Assembly (NCBI GenBank): GCA_947625255.1
Contig: CANQNT010000018.1
Location: 1-60,354 of the forward strand
Source: an uncultured Acetatifactor sp.
Lineage (GTDB): Bacteria > Bacillota > Clostridia > Lachnospirales > Lachnospiraceae
Direction of reading: 5' to 3'
Length of the DNA: 60,354 bases
Shown: piece by piece, positions 9,123 through 17,402 of the stretch
Layout of the letters: every line of letters begins with the position of its first letter
How positions within the stretch are numbered: position 1 is the stretch's first letter
Translations under genes and position numbers: made by a program
The notes under the pieces: generated by a model
Seen by the model: only the letters and a program-made list of their open reading frames with translations
Database searches by the model: none
Told to the model about the DNA's origin: nothing

Positions 9123-9983
9123 ATGGCAGGAACTCTTTATTTGTGTGCGACCCCCATAGGGAATCTGGGAGATATCACATCGCGGGTTTTGGAAACCTTA
9201 CGGAGAGTGGATGTGATTGCTGCGGAGGACACGCGAAACAGTATTAAATTGTTGAATTATTTCGATATTCACACGCCGATGACCAGTTATCATGAATACA
9301 ATAAGGTGGAAAAGGCCAGACAACTGGTGGAGCAGCTTCGCCTTGGCCGGGAGATTGCCCTTATCACGGACGCGGGGACTCCGGCCATCTCGGATCCGGG
9401 AGAGGTATTGGTGCGGATGTGTCAGGAAAACGGCATTCCTGTAACGTCCCTTCCGGGACCGGCGGCCTGCATTACCGCGCTGACGCTGTCGGGACTTAGC
9501 ACCAGAAGATTTTGTTTTGAAGGCTTTCTGCCGTCGGACAAGAGGGAGAAAAGAAGTGTTCTCCGGGAATTGACCCGGGAAAGCAGGACGATTATTTTAT
9601 ATGAAGCGCCGCATCATTTGGTGCGCACGCTGGAGGAATTATATGAGGCCCTGGGGAATCGTCGTGTTACCTTGTGCCGCGAGTTGACAAAGCGTTTTGA
9701 ATCCGTGATTCCTACCACGCTGGAACAGGCGCTGGAGCGTTACCAGACCGAGGAACCCAAGGGAGAGTTCGTTCTGGTACTGGAAGGAATCAGTCAGGAG
9801 GAAAAAAAGCAGGAAGAAATTGCTTCCTGGGAAACAATGAGTATTGAAGAACACATGGCGTATTATGAAGCCCAGGGCTTGGAGCGGAAGGATGCCATGA
9901 AAGCAGTGGCCCGGGATCGCGGCGTTGGAAAGCGGGAAATTTACAGGCAACTCCAGAATCGTTCGGAGGAGGAAGAATGCTGA
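9123..9983 (+). CDS. rsmI: 16S rRNA (cytidine-1402 2'-O)-methyltransferase
   Basis: RsmI methylates the 2'-OH of C1402 in the decoding centre. The 286-residue tetrapyrrole-methylase-fold protein shows ATPIGNLGD (9-17), AAEDTR, TDAGTPAISDPG (82-93) and SLPGPAA, all diagnostic of RsmI. Length matches the family. AAGGAG precedes the ATG. Its last codons overlap the start of the membrane protein that follows. Confidence 0.96.
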   Translation: MAGTLYLCATPIGNLGDITSRVLETLRRVDVIAAEDTRNSIKLLNYFDIHTPMTSYHEYNKVEKARQLVEQLRLGREIALITDAGTPAISDPGEVLVRMCQENGIPVTSLPGPAACITALTLSGLSTRRFCFEGFLPSDKREKRSVLRELTRESRTIILYEAPHHLVRTLEELYEALGNRRVTLCRELTKRFESVIPTTLEQALERYQTEEPKGEFVLVLEGISQEEKKQEEIASWETMSIEEHMAYYEAQGLERKDAMKAVARDRGVGKREIYRQLQNRSEEEEC

Positions 9984-11674
9984 CGATTATTGTCAATTGG
10001 ATCTATATGCTGTTTACCACTTTTTGCATGGGATACGCTTTTGCCTGGTTTGTGGAAAAGAAATTCCAGTATCATATTCGGCATTTGTATAACGTATTCA
10101 TGGCGGGAATTGTAATCGCCACGGTTTATGCGCAGTTTTTCAGCCTGTTTTATAAAGTGGGGTTTTTGGCAAATCTGGTGATGACGATAGTCTGCGCTGC
10201 TGTCATCGTTTGGCTGCGAAAAGAAATGCTTTCTTTTTTACAAAAATGTCGGAAAGAAACATCCATAGCGCGGAAAGCGGTAATGATAGGACTTTTTCTG
10301 GTGTGGGCATATTTTACATCCAGAGGGGTCCTCTATTATGACACGGATCTTTATCACGGTCAAAGCATTCGATGGATTGAGGAATACGGGGTAGTAAAGG
10401 GACTGGCCAATCTGCACGAACGCTTTGCGTATAACAGTTCTCTTTTTGCGCTTTCCGCGTTATACAGTCTGAAATTTGTCATGGGTTATTCCATGCATGC
10501 CGTGAATGGGCTCCTGGCTTTTTTGCTGAGTCTGGTCACGCTGGACGTGGCGGAGGCGGTGAAGCGTAGGAAACTGGTTCTTTCGGATTATGCCAGGGTG
10601 GCGGCGATTTATTATCTGACACTTTTGCCCAAGGATATTGCGTCCCCCGCATCGGATTTGGCCGTGATGTGCGTCCTGTTTTTTCTCGTTGTCCAATGGC
10701 TGGGTTTGATGGAGGACGTGGGAAGAAAGGAACCGGAGAAAACGGCGGCGTATTCTTTGCTGTGCGTTGGAGGGGTTTTTGCGCTTACGCTGAAGCTGAC
10801 GGCGGGTCTTATTCTGATTCTGGTTATTTGGCCGGCATATTGGCTGATCCGGGGCCGGCGTTGGAAACAGGTTCTCTGTTTCCTTTTCATGGGCATTCTT
10901 GTGGCGGCGCCTTGGATGTGGAGAACGGTGATAATTTCCGGATGGCTGTTTTACCCGTTGGCGTCGGTGGATTTATTTTCCTTTGATTGGAAGCTGCCGA
11001 TAGAGGTTGTTCAGGCAGATTCGGCACAAATTCGCTCCTGGGGAAAGGCAATTTATAATTCTGACTGGTTGGATATGCCTTTGAGGGAATGGTTTCCCAA
11101 TTGGTTCCGGACTACCCTGAGTAAGACCGAGATGCTGCTTGTGGCGGCGGATATTGTCAGTGTGGGGATGGTGGTCCTTGCGGCTTTGTGGACATTTTTG
11201 AAAAAGAAATGGAAGAATCTTGAGATTTTACTAGTGTTGTTCATGCTCGTCTGCTCGTATTTGTTCTGGCAGTTGAGCGCGCCGCTTATGCGCTATGGGT
11301 ATGTGTATGTTTTGCTGCTTCCCGTGTTGTCCCTGGGGTGGATGCTGCTTGTTTTTGGAGAGGGCCCTGGCCGAAGCCGGAAGTTCCTGCGGTTCATGAG
11401 GGATAAGCTTCTCGTTGTGTGTTTTGTGTTATACGGAATCTACAAGCTGGGAGTACGGGCGGTGGATTTCTATGATATGCTGCCATGGGATAATTATATT
11501 CGGCAGGTGGATTATGGAACCTATGATGTGAGGACTGGTGAAATTGACGGACTTACGATTTATATCCCGATAAAGGACGACAGAGTGGGATATGATCCTT
11601 TCCCGGCGGCTTCCGGAGAGGTTTATATTAGACTCAGAGGAAATGACATAAAAGACGGCTTCCGTCCCCAATAG
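9977..11674 (+). CDS. polytopic membrane protein of unknown function
   Basis: A 565-residue protein with many hydrophobic segments across the first ~480 residues and a short soluble C-terminus. A polar loop near residues 115-150 (YYDTDLYHGQSIRWIEEYG, then NLHERFAYNSS) with acidic and His residues resembles the first extracytoplasmic loop of GT-C-type glycosyltransferases and related large membrane proteins; this is a topology resemblance, not a firm assignment. GGAGGAGG precedes the ATG, which overlaps rsmI by 7 nt, so it is the last gene of the long operon. The stop codon lies in the loop of the terminator. Confidence 0.7.
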   Translation: MLTIIVNWIYMLFTTFCMGYAFAWFVEKKFQYHIRHLYNVFMAGIVIATVYAQFFSLFYKVGFLANLVMTIVCAAVIVWLRKEMLSFLQKCRKETSIARKAVMIGLFLVWAYFTSRGVLYYDTDLYHGQSIRWIEEYGVVKGLANLHERFAYNSSLFALSALYSLKFVMGYSMHAVNGLLAFLLSLVTLDVAEAVKRRKLVLSDYARVAAIYYLTLLPKDIASPASDLAVMCVLFFLVVQWLGLMEDVGRKEPEKTAAYSLLCVGGVFALTLKLTAGLILILVIWPAYWLIRGRRWKQVLCFLFMGILVAAPWMWRTVIISGWLFYPLASVDLFSFDWKLPIEVVQADSAQIRSWGKAIYNSDWLDMPLREWFPNWFRTTLSKTEMLLVAADIVSVGMVVLAALWTFLKKKWKNLEILLVLFMLVCSYLFWQLSAPLMRYGYVYVLLLPVLSLGWMLLVFGEGPGRSRKFLRFMRDKLLVVCFVLYGIYKLGVRAVDFYDMLPWDNYIRQVDYGTYDVRTGEIDGLTIYIPIKDDRVGYDPFPAASGEVYIRLRGNDIKDGFRPQ

Positions 11675-11695
11675 TGGGAAGGAAGCCGTTCTTTA
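11655..11695. terminator. bidirectional terminator between the membrane protein gene and pepF
   Basis: ACGGCTTCC (11655-11663) pairs with GGAAGCCGT (11681-11689), extended inward by TCCC/GGGA. A short T-rich stretch follows on the + side and A-rich sequence on the other, so it can serve both convergent genes. The + strand stop TAG (11672-11674) is in the loop. Confidence 0.8.
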
Positions 11696-11707
11696 TCGTA
11701 CGCCGTT

Positions 11708-13504
11708 TTAAGCCAGCGTCTCCATCTCGTCAATTATTTCTCCAAAGACATCCAACGCGTCCTGAATCGGTTGGGAGCTTTCCAGATTTACGCCCGCGAT
11801 CTTGAGAAGCTCCACGGGAGGCTGGGAACAGCCGCCGGATAGGAAACGCTTATAATCGGCTACGGCGGGAGCGCCGTTTTTCAGGATGCCGCGCGCGATA
11901 GCTACCGCGGAGGAGAAACCGGTCGCGTACTGGTAAACATAGAAATTGTAGAAAAAGTGCGGAATCCGCGCCCACTCTACGGCAATTTCGGGATCGGAAA
12001 TCATGTCCGGCCCATAATATTTACAATTCAGTTCATAATAAAGCTTGTCCAGAACGTCCGCGGTCAGACTTTCCCCGGATTCTGCCAATTGATTGGTTTT
12101 CTGTTCGTATTCCGCGAACATCGTCTGACGGAAGACGGTACCCTTGAAGCTGTCCAGATAATGATTCAGCAGATAGGCGCGTTCTTTCTTGTCAGTGGTG
12201 TTTTTCAGTAAATATTCCATCAAAAGCACTTCATTGCAAGTAGAGGCCACCTCTGCCACGAAAATCTTGTAATTGGCATAAATATATGGCTGGGCCGAGT
12301 TAGACAAATAGGAATGCATTGCGTGTCCCATTTCATGTGCCAGAGTGAACATATTGTCCAGGGAATCATTGTAATTCAGCAGGACGTAAGGATGCACGCC
12401 GTAGGCGCCGGAGGAATAAGCGCCGCTGCGCTTCCCTTCATTTTCATAGACATCGATCCAGCGGCTGTTGAAGCCTTCTTTGACCACGTTGACGTAATCC
12501 TCGCCCAAAGGGGCCAGGGCCTTGAGTACGGTTTCTTTCGCCTCTTCAAAGCTGATCTTCTTGGCGAAGTCAGGAAGCATCGGGGTATAAATATCATACA
12601 TATGCAGCTCGTCCAGACCCAGGTATTTCTTGCGCAGACGTACATAACGGTGCATCTTGTCCAGGTTGGCGTTGACCGTGGTGATTAGGTTTTCGTAAAC
12701 CTTGGGTGAAACATTGTTGGCTGTCACGGCTGCTTCCAGAGTGGAATTATAGTTTCTGGCACGGGCATTGAAAATCTGGGATTTCACCTGGCCGCTGTAG
12801 ATACTGGCAATTGTGTTTTCATATTGGCGGTAGGTATGGTACAGTTTTTCAAAAGCTTCCTTGCGCAGACGTCGGTCAGAGGATTCCAGGAATCCGATAA
12901 AGCGGCCATGGGTAATACGTACCTGATTCCCGTTTTCATCCGTCACTTCCGGAAATTGCAGGTCGGAATTGGTAAAAATGGAGTAGGTTTGAGAAGGGTT
13001 GCGGCGAACCTCTGTCGTCATGGCCATCATTCGCTCCATTTCCGTGGAGAGCATATGGGGCTTGGTCCGCTGAATTTCCTCAAAATACTTCCGGTAAAAC
13101 GCCAATTCGGGCTTTTGAGCGTAGAACTTTTCCAGAACGTCGTCCTCTATTGTCAAAAGCTCCGGCTCCCAGAAAGCCAGACGGCTGGAAATATTGGCCG
13201 CGATACCGGACAATTTCTGACACATGGCCTGGTGTCTGGTGTTCTTGGTGTCTTCATCGCTCAGTCTGGCCGCATAATTAAAGGCGGTATCCAGTTTCAG
13301 ATCCATCTGTGTCATCAGCTCCAGGGCCTCGAAAAGCCCATCAGCGGAGACGGTCAGTTGACCGGCTTTCTGCTCTAACTGGCCCGCCAGCGCCTTAATC
13401 GTTTCAATTTCCGCTTCCCAGGCTTCGATATTGGGGTACATATCAGCGAGATTCCAGGTGAACGCTTCGTCCACTTCGCTCCGTTTACGTAGTTCTTTTG
13501 ACAT
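11708..13504 (-). CDS. pepF: oligoendopeptidase F (M3 family)
   Basis: A cytoplasmic zinc metallopeptidase of 598 residues that cleaves short peptides. The zinc motif HEMGH is at 390-394, inside TLAHEMGHAMHSYLS, and the C-terminal third has the GFSSAVAIA and YKRFLSGG stretches seen in PepF. The start at 13504 (MSKELRKRSEV) is chosen because GGAGG lies just upstream on the minus strand; an open frame continues upstream but has no ribosome site. The gene is monocistronic, convergent with the operon to its left and divergent from the spore pair. Confidence 0.95.
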   Translation of the reverse strand: MSKELRKRSEVDEAFTWNLADMYPNIEAWEAEIETIKALAGQLEQKAGQLTVSADGLFEALELMTQMDLKLDTAFNYAARLSDEDTKNTRHQAMCQKLSGIAANISSRLAFWEPELLTIEDDVLEKFYAQKPELAFYRKYFEEIQRTKPHMLSTEMERMMAMTTEVRRNPSQTYSIFTNSDLQFPEVTDENGNQVRITHGRFIGFLESSDRRLRKEAFEKLYHTYRQYENTIASIYSGQVKSQIFNARARNYNSTLEAAVTANNVSPKVYENLITTVNANLDKMHRYVRLRKKYLGLDELHMYDIYTPMLPDFAKKISFEEAKETVLKALAPLGEDYVNVVKEGFNSRWIDVYENEGKRSGAYSSGAYGVHPYVLLNYNDSLDNMFTLAHEMGHAMHSYLSNSAQPYIYANYKIFVAEVASTCNEVLLMEYLLKNTTDKKERAYLLNHYLDSFKGTVFRQTMFAEYEQKTNQLAESGESLTADVLDKLYYELNCKYYGPDMISDPEIAVEWARIPHFFYNFYVYQYATGFSSAVAIARGILKNGAPAVADYKRFLSGGCSQPPVELLKIAGVNLESSQPIQDALDVFGEIIDEMETLA

Positions 13505-13609
13505 AATATCCTCCATTTCAAAGTGATGTGTTTTTGAAAAATATTTTCTATAGCCATCATAGCATAATTTGCCCAAATTAGAAAGGAAATTTTCGGTAAA
13601 TGTGGAAAC

Positions 13610-13639
13610 GAATATTCTTTTGTCCGGTTGCGCATAATA
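13610..13639 (+). promoter_or_regulatory. sigma-G-type promoter of the CotF-like pair
   Basis: GAATA (13610-13614) and CATAATA (13633-13639) are separated by 18 nt. This fits the forespore sigma-G consensus known from Bacillus (GHATR, 18 nt, CATWHTA) at every position. It lies about 40 nt before the first start codon's ribosome site. No sigma-A-like alternative is evident in the same interval. Confidence 0.7.
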
Positions 13640-13678
13640 GGAGAGTAACGTCAATGAAATTTTTCAGGAGGGATGAAT

Positions 13679-13864
13679 ATGAGCAACATTTCCGAGCTGG
13701 ATCTGCAAAATCTCCGTCATTTAATTGGCGGCTTCGACACGACCCACTGCAAGCTGCAGGAATACGCTAAAGGTGCGACCGATACCGAGGTAAAGCAGTT
13801 TTTTGAGAAAGGCGCCAAGAGTGCCATGGAAAACAAGCAGCAGCTGATGCAGTTCTTGCAGTAA
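13679..13864 (+). CDS. small spore coat-like protein (CotF-related), first of pair
   Basis: A helical 61-residue protein (MSNISELDLQNLRHLIGG...). The pattern of leucines and the paired downstream gene resemble the ferritin-like Coat_F family, split into two small proteins. AGGAGGG (13666-13672) sits 6 nt before the ATG at 13679; an ATG at 13673 would have no spacing and is rejected. The sigma-G promoter upstream supports expression in the forespore. Function within the spore is not known; the similarity is weak at this length. Confidence 0.7.
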   Translation: MSNISELDLQNLRHLIGGFDTTHCKLQEYAKGATDTEVKQFFEKGAKSAMENKQQLMQFLQ

Positions 13865-13877
13865 GGGAGGGATGAAA

Positions 13878-14138
13878 ATGGAGATTCAGGAAAAAATCAT
13901 GGTGGCCGATACCCTTGCCGGTATCAATGGAGAATTGGTCCGTTATGCGGAGATGATCCCGCAGACGGAAAATACGGAGCTGAAAGCATGTCTGAAGCAG
14001 CTCCGTGATGCCTGCGAGAAGTCTCAGGAGGAGCTTTATAAGATCGCCAGAAATAAGTCATATTATGTGCCTGCCAGCAAGGCAACGGAAGAGGAAATCC
14101 AGCATGTGAAGAGTCTGTTTACTTCCAACTCTCTGTAA
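13878..14138 (+). CDS. spore coat protein CotF-like
   Basis: An 86-residue helical protein whose MVADTLAGINGELVRYAEM and later LRDACEKSQEELYKIA segments resemble the Coat_F domain of spore proteins. GGGAGG (13865-13870) is 7 nt before the ATG at 13878. The gene starts 13 nt after its partner and ends before a strong terminator, so the two form a self-contained sporulation unit. Several Tyr residues near the C-terminus (SYYVP) are typical of coat or spore-surface proteins. Confidence 0.75.
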   Translation: MEIQEKIMVADTLAGINGELVRYAEMIPQTENTELKACLKQLRDACEKSQEELYKIARNKSYYVPASKATEEEIQHVKSLFTSNSL

Positions 14139-14166
14139 AGTGTAATCGCGCTGGATGGTTTTGTGA

Positions 14167-14203
14167 AAAAGCCGCAGTTCTATAAAGGACTGCGGCTTTT
14201 AAT
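14167..14203. terminator. bidirectional terminator between spore pair and lipoprotein gene
   Basis: AAAAGCCGCAGT (14167-14178) pairs perfectly with ACTGCGGCTTTT (14189-14200), a 12-bp stem with T-runs on both strands. The minus-strand stop of the lipoprotein (14199-14201) lies at its edge. Confidence 0.9.
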
Positions 14204-14693
14204 CTTCCGTGATCAGATCAATGGATTGGGCACTGTCTTCATAGAAATCCATCCAATTTCCGGACATATCGGTATAGGTAAAGGTATACGTTTTGTCCGC
14301 GTCGATTCCAACGATCAGCTGTTGAATGGGAACGCCCTGAATTTCATAGGAAATGGAATATTGATACGAAGGATATCCATCCAGCTTGTCCGTGGTGAAG
14401 TAATTGTCCGTGATTTCCACTTCCACTCCATATGCGGAGGAAAAGGTTTCCGTCAGAGAGTCATGCAAAAGCTGGGCAGTAATGTTTTTGAAGCCGGGAT
14501 CCTTATCCTGTGTATTCATGTTGATGTTGGAGCCATCGCTCATGTTCGCATAGCAAAGCGTGAGTCCTTCCAGCTGTGTTTCCTCAAAACCGTCAGGAAC
14601 ATCGAATTGATAATCAATAACCGCGGGTTCCCTTTTACCGCAGCCTGTAAAGCAAAAAACAATCAACAGTGCCGGAATGAAATTTTTTTTCAT
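14199..14693 (-). CDS. putative lipoprotein, paralog A
   Basis: A 164-residue exported protein with a short signal peptide and lipobox CFTGC, so it is expected to be lipid-anchored on the outer face of the membrane. The mature part shares the order DGSN[I/V]N, QxKDPxF, YFTT, YP[S/A]YQYS, VG[I/V]DAD and YTFTYTD with the upstream paralog. No named family is recognised. It is probably co-transcribed with paralog B (35 nt gap). Function unknown. Confidence 0.85.
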   Translation of the reverse strand: MKKNFIPALLIVFCFTGCGKREPAVIDYQFDVPDGFEETQLEGLTLCYANMSDGSNINMNTQDKDPGFKNITAQLLHDSLTETFSSAYGVEVEITDNYFTTDKLDGYPSYQYSISYEIQGVPIQQLIVGIDADKTYTFTYTDMSGNWMDFYEDSAQSIDLITED

Positions 14694-14728
14694 AATGAAA
14701 ACTCCTCTCTTTTGACATGAGTAGTGTG

Positions 14729-15325
14729 TCAGTCATGATTAGGGTTGCTGAACCGGATGGTTCCGGCACTTTGCTCGAAAATTTCCGTCCATTCCCCGCT
14801 GACATCGGTATAAGTGAATGTATAGCTTTGGTCGGCATCGACCCCTACCACCAGCTGGCGGTAAGTATGGCCCCGCAGCTCATAGGAAAAAGAATACTGG
14901 TAGGCCGGATAATTGGAAACCGCTTCTGTGGTAAAATAGAGATCCGTGACGGTCACCTGGTCTCCGTAAGTCAGGGACAGCACGGAGGATAGGGTTTCAT
15001 TCAGCTGCCCGGAGGAAATCGTTCCAAAATCAGGGTCCTTGGGCTGAATATTCAAATTCACACTGGAACCGTCTCTCGCAGAATAATAGCATTCAAAGCC
15101 GTCCAAGTCGATTTCTTCAAAATCCTCAGGCAGGGAAAATTCATATTCTATGGCTTGCGCTTCCTCTTTGTCCGTCAGGGGATAAGGAGGGACGGGGCCG
15201 ATAAAGGCCGAGTCATCAGGAATGTCGGAACTGCTTTCTTCCGAATCATTCTCCTGCTTTCCGCAGGCGAAAAGAAATAGGACGCAGATGAGGAGAGATC
15301 CCGCTATAATAAGTTTATTTTTCAT
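14729..15325 (-). CDS. putative lipoprotein, paralog B
   Basis: A 198-residue homologue of the following gene with lipobox LFAC and a longer Ser/Glu/Asp linker after the lipid-modified Cys. The shared core (DGSSVNLN, YFTT, YQYSFSYE, GVDADQSYTFTYTD) shows tandem duplication. The ATG at 15325 has GGAG 6 nt upstream; two in-frame codons further upstream (15331 and 15340) are too close to that site. Function unknown; the fold appears beta-rich. Confidence 0.83.
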   Translation of the reverse strand: MKNKLIIAGSLLICVLFLFACGKQENDSEESSSDIPDDSAFIGPVPPYPLTDKEEAQAIEYEFSLPEDFEEIDLDGFECYYSARDGSSVNLNIQPKDPDFGTISSGQLNETLSSVLSLTYGDQVTVTDLYFTTEAVSNYPAYQYSFSYELRGHTYRQLVVGVDADQSYTFTYTDVSGEWTEIFEQSAGTIRFSNPNHD

Positions 15326-15541
15326 ACTCATCTCCACCAAGGAAGGTTTCTGCGTTATATTATATAATGCTTATGTTTAAAAAGCAATGCGCTTCCTTGG
15401 TTTTTTTGTATTTCTCGGTTGCATCCCTTGTACGAAAGCGTTATAATTTACCTGCGCGCGTTGCGGCGGGTGACGACGATGGCGGATAACATCACATATA
15501 TTCTGTTATCTTTGCCTGCGTTATGGCGGACGGAGGGGATT

Positions 15542-16255
15542 ATGTACACATTTCAAAGCAGAATCAGATATAGTGAGACTGACAGTGAGGGGAAGCTGAC
15601 GCTGATTTCCCTCTTGGATTATTTTCAGGATTGTTCCACGTTTCATTCCGAAGATTTGGGAATTGGGCTGGGATATTTGTCACAAAAGCATTTGGCCTGG
15701 GTCCTTTCTTTCACTCAGATCGAGGTAGAGCGTTATCCGGTGCTGTGCGAAAATGTGGAAATTGGGACTTTTCCTTATGGTTTTAGAGGCTTCCTGGGTT
15801 ATCGTAATTTTTTCATGAGATCTGCCGATGGAGGGTGGCTGGCCAAGGCGAATACGCTCTGGAGTCTTTTGAACATGGAGACGGGGAAACCGGCTATGGC
15901 TCCAAGGGAGATGGTGGAACGCTACGTCGTGGAACCGAAGCTGGATATGGATTATGCGTCGCGCAAGATCGCGGTGCCTCAGAATGGGATGTCCATGGAG
16001 CCCGTCACGATCAGGAAGCATCATCTGGACACCAATCATCATGTCAATAACGCCCAGTACATCGATATGGCGTTGGATTTTGTGCCGGAGGGAGCGCTCG
16101 AAGGGGGTATGGTCCGCAGGCTCCGGGCCGAGTACAAAAAGCAGGCCTTTCTGGATGACGTGCTGTACCCTTATGTGGTTCAGGCGGATGGTTGTGTGTT
16201 TGTGTCCTTGCGAGACCTGGAGGGAAACCCTTATGTCAACGTGGAATTTGCCTGA
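15542..16255 (+). CDS. acyl-ACP thioesterase
   Basis: A 237-residue double hot-dog protein that hydrolyses acyl-ACP to release fatty acids. The N-terminal hot dog begins FQSRIRYSETDSEGKLTL, and the second has the catalytic region HHLDTNHHVNNAQYI, where Asn and His match the FatA/FatB active-site pattern. GGAGGGG precedes the ATG at 15542. The frame stays open upstream to 15419 but that part has no ribosome site and is unlike the family. No fatty-acid genes are adjacent. Confidence 0.92.
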   Translation: MYTFQSRIRYSETDSEGKLTLISLLDYFQDCSTFHSEDLGIGLGYLSQKHLAWVLSFTQIEVERYPVLCENVEIGTFPYGFRGFLGYRNFFMRSADGGWLAKANTLWSLLNMETGKPAMAPREMVERYVVEPKLDMDYASRKIAVPQNGMSMEPVTIRKHHLDTNHHVNNAQYIDMALDFVPEGALEGGMVRRLRAEYKKQAFLDDVLYPYVVQADGCVFVSLRDLEGNPYVNVEFA

Positions 16256-16366
16256 AAAGCATCTTGCGTTATGAAAACCTTGCGCTTTTTGTAATAAAAA
16301 TGATGCAATTATGAAACAAATTCGTAACAAAATAAGACTTGTAAATTGTATTACAAAAGAAGTTCG

Positions 16367-16387
16367 GGTCAAAATCCATTTTTGACC
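16367..16387. other. perfect 8-bp inverted repeat upstream of cvfB
   Basis: GGTCAAAA and TTTTGACC flank a 5-nt spacer, 57 nt before the cvfB start. There is no T-run, so it looks more like an operator or short RNA hairpin than a terminator. Confidence 0.4.
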
Positions 16388-16443
16388 AAAAACATGATAG
16401 GAAAATGCCAAAGTGTACCTGGAATTTGGCAGAAAGAGGAGAA

Positions 16444-17280
16444 ATGATTAAATTAGGAGAAAAACAAACGCTGGAGATTGTGAAAACAGTGGAGTTCGGG
16501 GTTTATCTGGCCCCTGATAAAGAGCATAAGGAGGACCGCGTGCTGCTTCCGGCCAAGCAGGTGCCGGAGGGAAGTCAGATCGGGGATTGTGTGGAGGTTT
16601 TTGTATATCGTGATTCCAAGGACAGACTGATTGCCACGACCAATACGCCCAAGCTGATGATGGGGCAGGTGGCTGTGCTGCGGGTAGCCCAGGTCGGCAA
16701 GATTGGCGCATTTCTGGACTGGGGACTGGAGAAAGATTTGTTTTTGCCGTTTAAGCAGCAGACCAGGCGTGTGCAGGAGGGGGAAGAGGTGCTGGTTTCC
16801 CTGTATATCGACAAAAGCACCAGACTTTGTGCCACGATGAACGTGTATCACGAGCTGCGCAGTGACAGCCCTTATCATAAGGATGATCGTGTCACGGGGC
16901 GGGTTTACCAGATCAGTGAGCAGTTTGGAGCCTTTGTGGCGGTGGATAATCTTTATTCCGCCCTGATTCCCAAAAAAGAGCTTTACGGTCATGTGGAGAT
17001 TGGCGAGGATGTGCAGGCCAGAGTGGTAAAGGTGTTGGATGACGGCAGACTGACTCTTGGAATTCGGGAAAAGGCTTATCTGCAAATGGGTAAGGATGCG
17101 GAAGAGCTGCTGCGGATCATAGCGGAGTATGACGGCGTTCTGCCCTTTAACGACAAGGTTTCCCCCGAGATCATCAAGCGTGAAACAGGCATGAGTAAGA
17201 ATGAATTTAAACGCGCGGTGGGAAAATTGCTTAAAGAAGGCAAAATTGAGCTGACAGATACCGTAATTAGGGAAAAATAG
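16444..17280 (+). CDS. CvfB family S1-like RNA-binding protein (YitL)
   Basis: The 278-residue protein consists of S1-like OB folds followed by a winged-helix domain at the C-terminus (MSKNEFKRAVGKLLKEGKIEL). Motifs such as KIGAFLDWGLEKDLFLP and YLQMGKDAEELL match CvfB/YitL, an RNA-binding protein that influences virulence and ribosome-associated processes in staphylococci. AGAGGAG lies just before the ATG at 16444. It stands alone between two long AT-rich gaps. Confidence 0.92.
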   Translation: MIKLGEKQTLEIVKTVEFGVYLAPDKEHKEDRVLLPAKQVPEGSQIGDCVEVFVYRDSKDRLIATTNTPKLMMGQVAVLRVAQVGKIGAFLDWGLEKDLFLPFKQQTRRVQEGEEVLVSLYIDKSTRLCATMNVYHELRSDSPYHKDDRVTGRVYQISEQFGAFVAVDNLYSALIPKKELYGHVEIGEDVQARVVKVLDDGRLTLGIREKAYLQMGKDAEELLRIIAEYDGVLPFNDKVSPEIIKRETGMSKNEFKRAVGKLLKEGKIELTDTVIREK

Positions 17281-17402
17281 AGAAAAATAGCATATAAACC
17301 TATTGCTTTTTTGTAGATTTTTTTGTAAATTTGTATTAAAATGAAAAACGGGCGTGTATTGACGGTTTCTTTACATTTTTACAGAACCAAAGGAGCGGGG
17401 TT

